From NCBI GenBank assembly GCA_004554555.1, contig SFLN01000116.1:1-5084 (forward strand): DNA of 5,084 nt, in the 5' to 3' direction. Below, piece by piece: positions 1 to 4,664 of this stretch. The number at the start of each line of letters is the position of its first letter. Position 1 is the stretch's first letter. The translations under genes were made by a program, and so were the position numbers. A model generated the notes under the pieces. The model was not told the DNA's origin, ran no database searches, and saw only the letters and a program-made list of their open reading frames with translations. Source of the DNA: [Eubacterium] saphenum. GTDB taxonomy: Bacteria > Bacillota > Clostridia > Oscillospirales > Ruminococcaceae.

Positions 1-5
1 GCCAT
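1..5 (-). CDS. Start of an unidentified gene running off the left edge
   Basis: Only the first codon and part of the second are inside the window: ATG at 5..3 on the minus strand followed by GC, so the protein begins Met-Ala or Met-Gly-like only if the codon continues as such; GCN would be Ala. The call rests on signals rather than on protein. An AAGGAG Shine-Dalgarno lies seven bases upstream of the ATG, and a fully consensus promoter lies about 30 bases before that. A terminator for the preceding gene also separates it from the carboxypeptidase gene. Nothing about the product can be read here. The promoter strength suggests a well-expressed gene, which is inference. Confidence 0.6.
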
Positions 6-12
6 ATTTTTT

Positions 13-18
13 CTCCTT
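13..18 (-). promoter_or_regulatory. Shine-Dalgarno site of the left-edge gene
   Basis: On the minus strand this reads AAGGAG, seven bases before the ATG at 5..3. The spacing is near ideal and is the main reason to believe that ATG is a real start codon although almost none of the coding sequence is visible. Confidence 0.65.
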
Positions 19-40
19 GTAAATAAAATCCTACATATTA

Positions 41-69
41 ATTATACAATAATATTCCAATATTGTCAA
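41..69 (-). promoter_or_regulatory. Consensus SigA-type promoter for the left-edge gene
   Basis: On the minus strand there is a perfect -35 (TTGACA, 64-69), a 17-bp spacer (47-63) and a perfect -10 (TATAAT, 41-46). Transcription should start near position 34, giving a leader of about 29 bases before the ATG at 5. Both hexamers match the housekeeping consensus completely, which is uncommon. The spacer and -35 are packed with inverted repeats. One is a 6-1-6 palindrome over the -35 (60-72). The other is an imperfect 8-5-8 repeat (46-53 with 59-66). A strong but repressible promoter is possible; no known operator family was recognised. Confidence 0.85.
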
Positions 70-87
70 TATATTTTATTGTTTTTG

Positions 88-112
88 TACAAAAAATCCA
101 TACAAAAAATCC
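88..112. repeat. 12-bp direct repeat downstream of the terminator
   Basis: TACAAAAAATCC occurs at 88-99 and again at 101-112, one base apart. Read on the minus strand it gives two successive T6 runs after the terminator stem, so the second copy may act as a reserve U-tract or may simply reflect slippage in AT-rich spacer DNA. The left copy overlaps a perfect 14-bp palindrome, TTTTTGTACAAAAA (82-95). No function is known to me. Confidence 0.6.
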
Positions 113-130
113 CCGCCATTTTTGACGGGG
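104..130 (-). terminator. Intrinsic terminator after the VanY-type lipoprotein gene
   Basis: On the minus strand, CCCCGTC (130-124) pairs with GGCGGGG (117-111) around the six-base loop AAAAAT. This gives a 7-bp stem with one G-U pair, followed by A and then six T (109-104). It begins 12 bases past the TAA of the carboxypeptidase gene. It has no T-tract on the plus strand, so it acts only on leftward transcription. A second hairpin, TTTGAC with GTCAAA (138-133 with 126-121), uses bases of the same stem and would compete with it. Confidence 0.88.
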
Positions 131-142
131 AAGTCAAACTTG

Positions 143-1183
143 TTAGTCAACGCCGAGGAATTCCTCGAGTGCAAGACCGCTGTCATGAACAAGTCTTGCG
201 GTGCTTTCGCCGAGGTAGCGGACGTGCCACGGCTCGTAGATGTAGCCGGTAATGGCTTCCTTCTCCTTCTGGAAGCGGATAATAAATCCGAATTTGTGGC
301 AGTTTTCCGCAAGCCACTGTCCCTCCTCGGTATCGCCGTAGCTCTGTTCAAGAGAGGTTATGTCGATGGCAAGACCGGTCTGGTGCTCGCTCTCACCGGG
401 TTTTGCAGACCAGCTGTTGGCTTCTTCCTCACCGTAATTTTCAACATTTCGGTTGTAAATAGCGGTCTGAGTGCGGTAGCTTCTGAAGCCCGAAACGATG
501 GACATTGTGTAGCCCGACGCCTCGCGCATTTCACAAAGCGCGTCGTAAGCCTCGTCGCGGATAAGCCCCGTTCCAGCTTCGTCGTCGGTAATCAGCTCCG
601 AGCCGAAATCCGACGGGATTGAGTACTTTTTGTTGACGATAAGCACGCCGCCGACGCGGGTTACGCCGTTTTCGGTGACGGGAGCGGGCGGGACGATTTT
701 CGCGGTGACGCTGCCGCTGCACTCGATATCGTCAAACGAATCGACAACCGTGATTGAGCCGCTTCCCGAAACCTTTCCGTTCTCGCCGACAATCAGCTTT
801 CCGCCCTTTTCAACAGTCAAATCGCAGTCGAGCTGAGCTTCGCTGTTCAAAATCAGAACGCCGCCATTTTCGATGATAACCTTGCCGCCTTTTTCTGAGG
901 TCATTTTTCCGTCAACCGTGAGTTCACCGCCGTTTTCTATGAAAATGGTGTCAACGTCAAAGACATCGAATGTATCGTTTGCGGAAATCGAGTGTTTCTC
1001 TGAAATCGTAGCTTCGGACTTTCCGATTGTAATAGAAGAAAAATTCTCGCCGCTTGTGTTTTCCGAAGAACTTGTCGGCGAAGTGCTGATACCCGATGAG
1101 CTGTCCATATTATGAAGCTGCGTGTTTGTGCAGCCGCAGAGCAAAACCGCCGCGGCTATCCCCAAAAATTTTGCGTATTTCAT
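143..1183 (-). CDS. VanY/M15-family D-Ala-D-Ala carboxypeptidase-like lipoprotein
   Basis: The 346-residue product is a surface-anchored peptidase predicted to remove the terminal D-alanine, or the penultimate residue, of peptidoglycan stem peptides. Residues 1-18 form a lipoprotein signal (hydrophobic core, then LLCGC; lipidated Cys18). Residues 19-52 are a Ser/Thr-rich tether, and 81-144 a Gly-rich repeat segment with recurring NGGxL and EKGGKL units. The C-terminal half is the catalytic domain: SGFRSYRTQ (231-239), GESEHQTGLAID (263-274; zinc ligands His267 and Asp274) and EPWHVRYLG (317-325; catalytic Glu317, zinc ligand His320). All key residues are present. The family includes D,D-carboxypeptidases (VanY) and L,D-carboxypeptidases (LdcB/DacB), and the sequence alone does not separate them. 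The start has a weak GGGGG ribosome site four bases upstream. It follows the related lipoprotein gene by 19 bases and a terminator follows it, so it is the last gene of a two-gene unit. Nothing links it to vancomycin resistance: no vanH, vanA or vanX is visible. Confidence 0.9.
   Translation of the reverse strand: MKYAKFLGIAAAVLLCGCTNTQLHNMDSSSGISTSPTSSSENTSGENFSSITIGKSEATISEKHSISANDTFDVFDVDTIFIENGGELTVDGKMTSEKGGKVIIENGGVLILNSEAQLDCDLTVEKGGKLIVGENGKVSGSGSITVVDSFDDIECSGSVTAKIVPPAPVTENGVTRVGGVLIVNKKYSIPSDFGSELITDDEAGTGLIRDEAYDALCEMREASGYTMSIVSGFRSYRTQTAIYNRNVENYGEEEANSWSAKPGESEHQTGLAIDITSLEQSYGDTEEGQWLAENCHKFGFIIRFQKEKEAITGYIYEPWHVRYLGESTARLVHDSGLALEEFLGVD
752..943 (-). repeat. Shared Gly-rich segment, copy in the carboxypeptidase gene
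   Basis: This encodes residues 81-144 of the VanY-type lipoprotein. It aligns without gaps to residues 96-159 of the upstream lipoprotein (1272-1463), with 41 of 64 residues identical by hand count. Strong nucleotide identity remains; for example TCGCCGACAATCAGCTT is exact in both copies on the plus strand. Short beta-strand-like units alternate with Gly-Gly turns (GGELTV, GGKVII, GGVLIL, GGKLIV), which suggests a small beta-solenoid stalk. The fold is inference. Confidence 0.75.
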
Positions 1184-1202
1184 ATTTCCCCCGTGATGTT
1201 GT

Positions 1203-1748
1203 TTAACCTGTTATTTTTATGCCGTTTTCGATATTTTGGCTGTTCTCGATGCAGTCGTTGTTGAATGCGTAAATCGTGCCGCTTCCGGTAACCTTGCCGT
1301 TTTCGCCGACAATCAGCTTGCCGCCCTCTTCAATATTGAGGTCGCAGTTAAGCGAGCTTTCGCCGTTGAGGATAAGCGAGCCGCCGTTTTCGATAGTAAC
1401 TTCGCAGCCTTCGCGTGCATCGAAATTTCCTTCAACCGTCAACTCGCCGCCGTTTTTGAGATAAAGATGAGTGTGACTGGGAACTTTGAAAGTTTTTTCG
1501 GCTGGGTATACTTTTTCCTTTGAAACTGTCATATGACCTGTTACATTACCGCCGGAATAATAGGTCGTGCCGCTCTCGGGAATTGAGATATCCAAATCAC
1601 TGAATAACTCTGAATAATACGGGTCAACGCTCGATGTGGTTGTCGTTGTCGAGCTGCTTTGACGGGAAGTCGAGGTTGTACCCTCGTCGTCCGCGCAGCC
1701 GCAGAGCAGAATTGCCGCAAATGCCGCTAAAGCTATGTACTTTTTCAT
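1203..1748 (-). CDS. Small lipoprotein with Gly-rich repeat segment, no enzyme domain
   Basis: I do not recognise a named family for this 181-residue protein. Residues 1-18 are a lipoprotein signal peptide ending LLCGC (lipidated Cys18), so it should sit on the outer face of the membrane. Residues 22-41 are almost all Ser/Thr, a typical flexible tether. From residue 96 to 159 it carries a Gly-rich repeat segment (NGGELTV, ENGGSLIL, EEGGKLIVGENGKV). This segment closely matches the next gene's product, with 41 of 64 residues identical. After it there are only 22 more residues, and no trace of the peptidase domain remains before the TAA. A GGAGGA ribosome site lies five bases upstream of the ATG, and a strong promoter precedes it. 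It is the first gene of a two-gene unit. It may be a duplicate that lost its catalytic domain, or a structural partner of the VanY-type enzyme through the shared segment; both are inference. Confidence 0.85.
   Translation of the reverse strand: MKKYIALAAFAAILLCGCADDEGTTSTSRQSSSTTTTTSSVDPYYSELFSDLDISIPESGTTYYSGGNVTGHMTVSKEKVYPAEKTFKVPSHTHLYLKNGGELTVEGNFDAREGCEVTIENGGSLILNGESSLNCDLNIEEGGKLIVGENGKVTGSGTIYAFNNDCIENSQNIENGIKITG
1272..1463 (-). repeat. Shared Gly-rich segment, copy in the small lipoprotein gene
   Basis: This encodes residues 96-159 of the 181-residue lipoprotein and is the partner copy of the segment at 752-943. Identity is highest in the last third (GGKLIVGENGKV unit) and lower between the first and second Gly-Gly units, so the copies have diverged unevenly. 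The same-strand arrangement fits tandem duplication of an ancestral lipoprotein gene. Confidence 0.75.
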
Positions 1749-1795
1749 AAAAATCCTCCGTTCTTTTGTTAACCTTATTTATCTCGGTTTCCTTT

Positions 1796-1824
1796 ATTAT
1801 ACCACGTTCTGACAAATTTTGCAA
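1796..1824 (-). promoter_or_regulatory. Extended -10 promoter of the lipoprotein pair
   Basis: On the minus strand there is TTGCAA (-35, 1819-1824; four of six consensus bases), a 17-bp spacer and TATAAT (-10, 1796-1801; perfect). The -10 is preceded by TGG, giving the extended TGnTATAAT form that compensates for a weaker -35. The predicted start is near 1789, with a leader of about 40 bases carrying GGAGGA (1754-1759) before the ATG at 1748. The -35 begins only three bases beyond the pepV stop codon. Confidence 0.85.
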
Positions 1825-1827
1825 TAC

Positions 1828-3186
1828 TTACCGGCAAATTTCACGAATTGCCTCGGCAAACAGCTCCGCGTCACGCAGCAGCTCGTCCAGAGTGATAAAT
1901 TCGTTGTCGCCGTGCATATTGTAGTCGGTGTCGCCGCGTTCTGCGCCAAAAGCCACGCCGCCGTTGATATTGTGGACATAAGTTCCGCCGCCGATTGCCC
2001 GACAATAGCCGCGTTCACCCTCGATTTTCTCATAAACCGACAAAAGCGTTCTGATAAATTTGCTGTTCTCGGGCACAATATGCGGCTCGTCACCCATATA
2101 TCCGTCAAACTCCAGCCCGATTTTCTCAAAAGCCGCGCGCTCGGTGTCAACGACAAACGCGAGATTTTTGCAGCAGGGGAACCGCACGTCAACCGTCCCC
2201 GAGCAGCCGTTTTCGTCATAATCGAAAATGCTGAAAACCGCAGTCAGCGCGCCGTGCTCGTCCGAGCTTTTGAGGGAGCAGGATTTTCCGTCCGTTTCGC
2301 CGAACGGGAAAAGCGTTTCAAGTCCCGCGAGAGTTTGGTTATCGATAATCTTGTTCAACAGCGAAATCAGCGCCGTAACCGCGTTCACACCTGTTTCGGG
2401 AGTAGACGCGTGAGCAGGCTTGCCCTCGCAGGAAATTGTGAGAGTATCTCCGTTTTGCGTTATCTTGAACGCCGCGCCGGTTTTATCGCTTGCAATCGCT
2501 TGTTCAGCCGTTTCGCGGGAAATTCCGCAAAGCTCGCAGCAAGCGCTGTCGGGAACTGCGTTCGGGATTTTGCCGCCGTGAAAGCTCTTCAGCGCACCGC
2601 CGAGGAATTTCCCTTTAAACCGCGAGCGCGCCATACCTTTTTCGATGTTTATGACCGGAAAATCCGCGTCCGGCGTGAAAACCATCAGCGGAAATTTGTC
2701 GTGCTTTTTGTAGATTTCGAGGTCCTCGGAGCCGTTTTCTTCGTTCGTGCCGAAAATCAGCCGCACGCCTTTTTTCAGCGGAAAACCAAGCTCCTTCACG
2801 CACTTCATCGCGAAAAGTGCCGCGACCGCCGGACCTTTGTCGTCGATAACTCCGCGCCCGTATAGCACGCCGTCCTTATTGACGAGAGAAAACGGGTTGG
2901 TTTTCCAGCCTTTCCCGTCAGCGGGAACAACGTCCAAATGGCACAAAATCCCCAAATCCGCGGTTTCACCGTACTGCGCGAAGCCGATTGCGTTCTCGTA
3001 ATTTGTGACGGAAAAGCCGAATTTCTCGCAGATTTCGCACATTTTCAGAAGCGCGCGCTTCGGTTCAACGCCAAACGGCGCGTTTTCCGAGGGTTCGCTC
3101 ATAACGCTGGGAATTTCTGTGAGTTCACCTAGAACCCGCAGAATTTCGTCCTTCTGGGACTGAATATATTCACGAATTTCACTCAT
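1828..3186 (-). CDS. pepV: PepV/Sapep-type M20 metallodipeptidase
   Basis: The 452-residue protein is a cytoplasmic metal-dependent dipeptidase of the M20 family that hydrolyses dipeptides to free amino acids. Its length is close to known PepV proteins (about 470). Two-metal centre motifs appear in order: HLDVVP (His83, Asp85), GRGVIDDKGP (bridging Asp115 or Asp116), NEENGSED (catalytic Glu149, metal Glu150), TPDADFP (Asp173) and NMHGDNE (His425). GKPAHASTP (His259) in the lid domain and IGGGTY (398-403) near the end match the PepV substrate-binding and transition-state elements. No signal peptide is present. The start overlaps the murC stop as ATGA and has only a poor Shine-Dalgarno (GATGATG-like), so translation probably depends on ribosomes finishing murC. 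Members of this family have been reported to accept a broad range of dipeptides. The placement suggests recycling of peptides, perhaps to supply alanine for wall synthesis, which is inference. No terminator follows the stop. Confidence 0.93.
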   Translation of the reverse strand: MSEIREYIQSQKDEILRVLGELTEIPSVMSEPSENAPFGVEPKRALLKMCEICEKFGFSVTNYENAIGFAQYGETADLGILCHLDVVPADGKGWKTNPFSLVNKDGVLYGRGVIDDKGPAVAALFAMKCVKELGFPLKKGVRLIFGTNEENGSEDLEIYKKHDKFPLMVFTPDADFPVINIEKGMARSRFKGKFLGGALKSFHGGKIPNAVPDSACCELCGISRETAEQAIASDKTGAAFKITQNGDTLTISCEGKPAHASTPETGVNAVTALISLLNKIIDNQTLAGLETLFPFGETDGKSCSLKSSDEHGALTAVFSIFDYDENGCSGTVDVRFPCCKNLAFVVDTERAAFEKIGLEFDGYMGDEPHIVPENSKFIRTLLSVYEKIEGERGYCRAIGGGTYVHNINGGVAFGAERGDTDYNMHGDNEFITLDELLRDAELFAEAIREICR

Positions 3187-4562
3187 TTTTTCATCATCTC
3201 AATCATCATATCGGCAACTTTGTACACATCGCCGCAGCCTGTTGTTATAACCAAATCGCCGCTTTGCACGTTCTCGACAACGTACCGCGCGACTTCCTCA
3301 AACGTCGGAAACCATACGCACCCGTCAATTTTCGCCGCCAAATCCTTCGCGTAGATATTGTAGGTGTTTTTCTCGCGGCTGCCCATAATTTCTGTGAGGA
3401 CAACCTTGTCTGCGATGGAAAGCGCGCTTGCGAAATCATCGAGAAGCATTGCGGTTCTCGAATAAGTGAACGGCTGATGAACCACCCAAACCCGCTTGAA
3501 GCTCATAGTTTTTGCGGTTTTGAGGGTTGCGGCAATCTCGGCGGGGTGGTGTCCGTAATCGTCCACAAAGGTTACTCCGTCAATCTCGGCAAGCCGTTCA
3601 AATCGCCGCATCGCGCCGTGAAACTCAGCCATTCCGTCCCTTATCGCCTCAATCGGTATTCCCGCCGAATAAGCCGCCGCGCACGCCGCAACCGCGTTAT
3701 AGACGTTGTGGATACCGGGAACGTTGACCTCGATTTCCGAGAGCAAATTTTCCTTGTTCATCAGCGAAAACTTCCACGAGAAATCGGAAATCTGTGTGAT
3801 ATTTTCGGGGTAAAAGTCGCAGGAATTTGTCTTTCCAAAGGTAACGATTTTCGCGTTTGTGCTGCACTTTTTCACAACCTCCATCGTGTTTTCATCGCTG
3901 CCGTTTGCCACGATAATATCGGTTGTGAGGTCGCAGAATTTCGTGAAGCTGTCCTTGAGCCGCTCCATCGTCTTGAAATAATCCATGTGGTCGCGGTCGA
4001 TGTTGAGGATAATCGAGATGTTCGGGAAAAGGTGCAGGAAAGTGTCCTTAAACTCGCACGCTTCGCAGACCATATACTCGCTTTTTCCGGCTCTGCCGCT
4101 GCCGCCGATTGCTTTCAGCTTGCCGCCGATAACCGCCGACGGGTCAACATTTGCCGCCAGCATAATCATCGTGAGCATCGAGGTTGTGGTGGTTTTGCCG
4201 TGAGTTCCGGAAACGCAGAAAGCCTTGCTGAACTGCTCGGTAACCAGCCCCAGAAGCTCGCTTCTCTCGGCAACATAAACGCCGTTTTTCTGCGCGGCTC
4301 TTGCGGCGATAAGCTCGGGATTATCGTCCATAATTGCCGCAGAGTACACGATACAGTCCGCACCCTCGATATTCTCCGCCGCCTGCCCGAGAGTCACGGG
4401 AATACCCATATTTCTCACGGCTTGCAGGGTTGCGGTTTCGTTGTTGTCGGAGCCTGTTAAATAGTACCCCTTAGTGTGTAAAATCTGCGCGAGCGGGTAC
4501 ATACCGCTGCCGCCGATGCCGATAAAATGGATATGTTTTTTACCTTTTAAGAAGTTTTCCAA
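3183..4562 (-). CDS. murC: UDP-N-acetylmuramate--L-alanine ligase (MurC)
   Basis: MurC is the cytoplasmic ATP-dependent ligase that adds L-alanine to UDP-MurNAc, the first amino acid of the peptidoglycan stem. From the TTG start (459 residues, usual length) the motifs are GIGGSG (15-20, UDP-sugar-binding N-terminal domain) and GTHGKTT (119-125, ATP P-loop). Next come EACEF (167-171) and NIDRDH (187-192; magnesium and catalytic region), GIHN (282-285), DDYGHHP (333-339) and HQPFTYSR (361-368) in the C-terminal domain. The EACE form is that of Bacillus/Clostridium enzymes. I chose TTG at 4562 because GGAGGAG (4571-4577) lies eight bases upstream. An in-frame ATG at 4580 would add MGGAVS, but those codons are the Shine-Dalgarno itself and no ribosome site precedes that ATG. 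The stop overlaps the pepV start by four bases. It is the first gene of the unit and divergent from a LacI-type regulator. All catalytic motifs are intact. Confidence 0.96.
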   Translation of the reverse strand: MENFLKGKKHIHFIGIGGSGMYPLAQILHTKGYYLTGSDNNETATLQAVRNMGIPVTLGQAAENIEGADCIVYSAAIMDDNPELIAARAAQKNGVYVAERSELLGLVTEQFSKAFCVSGTHGKTTTTSMLTMIMLAANVDPSAVIGGKLKAIGGSGRAGKSEYMVCEACEFKDTFLHLFPNISIILNIDRDHMDYFKTMERLKDSFTKFCDLTTDIIVANGSDENTMEVVKKCSTNAKIVTFGKTNSCDFYPENITQISDFSWKFSLMNKENLLSEIEVNVPGIHNVYNAVAACAAAYSAGIPIEAIRDGMAEFHGAMRRFERLAEIDGVTFVDDYGHHPAEIAATLKTAKTMSFKRVWVVHQPFTYSRTAMLLDDFASALSIADKVVLTEIMGSREKNTYNIYAKDLAAKIDGCVWFPTFEEVARYVVENVQSGDLVITTGCGDVYKVADMMIEMMKK

Positions 4563-4570
4563 GCTAACAG

Positions 4571-4577
4571 CTCCTCC
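4571..4577 (-). promoter_or_regulatory. Shine-Dalgarno site that decides the murC start
   Basis: On the minus strand this reads GGAGGAG, eight bases before TTG at 4562..4560. It lies inside the reading frame that would begin at ATG 4580, where it would be translated as Gly-Gly-Ala. Its strength and spacing favour the TTG start. Confidence 0.75.
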
Positions 4578-4580
4578 CAT

Positions 4581-4664
4581 AAATTTGGTTTTACTACTAA
4601 TTTATGAATATTTTGCCGCTTTTATCCCACAATACTAACCGACAAAACATTGTTGGAGGTTACT
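4581..4664. promoter_or_regulatory. Divergent intergenic region between murC and the LacI-type gene
   Basis: This AT-rich spacer must hold the start signals for both the leftward murC-pepV unit and the rightward regulator. I found no clear consensus promoter in either direction. A weak rightward candidate is TTGGTT (4585-4590), an 18-bp spacer, then TATTTT (4609-4614). A weak leftward candidate is TTGTGG, 16 bp, then TATTCA. The contrast with the two strong promoters elsewhere in the window is notable. The regulator could bind here to control itself, or murC, but no classic CG-centred LacI-family operator is visible. Confidence 0.4.
4639..4656 (+). promoter_or_regulatory. Hairpin overlapping the regulator's ribosome binding site
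   Basis: CCGACAA (4639-4645) and TTGTTGG (4650-4656) flank AACA. As DNA the arms match at six of seven positions. As RNA all seven pair, with one G-U. The right arm includes the first two G of the GGAGGT Shine-Dalgarno (4655-4660). It could mask the ribosome site or serve as an operator; chance is also possible for a stem this short. Confidence 0.35.

Noticed and set aside
122..1115. Plus-strand open frames opposite the VanY-type gene (122-622, 630-836, 873-1115)
   Set aside because: The peptidase motifs and lipoprotein signal fix the minus strand as coding. The plus-strand frames mirror its repeats and carry no signals of their own.
143..1183. Vancomycin-resistance function for the VanY-type gene
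   Set aside because: The domain is shared with ordinary wall-trimming carboxypeptidases, and no ligase, dehydrogenase, VanX or two-component pair is nearby.
752..1463. The repeated segments as a mobile element or CRISPR-like array
   Set aside because: There are only two in-frame copies within homologous lipoprotein genes, without terminal repeats, target duplications or spacers.
1203..1748. Small lipoprotein as a frameshifted pseudogene of the peptidase
   Set aside because: No peptidase remnant follows its stop, the next gene begins 20 bases later, and the reading frame, lipobox, ribosome site and promoter are intact.
1819..2865. Long plus-strand open frame (348 codons) opposite pepV
   Set aside because: It is antisense to an intact M20 dipeptidase, has no ribosome site or motif, and has a composition typical of a shadow frame.
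3264..4460. Long plus-strand open frame (398 codons) opposite murC
   Set aside because: It lies wholly antisense to a complete MurC with all motifs, and its translation is rich in Arg, His and Cys with no recognisable domain. The opposite frame stays open because murC rarely uses the codons that give antisense stops in that phase.
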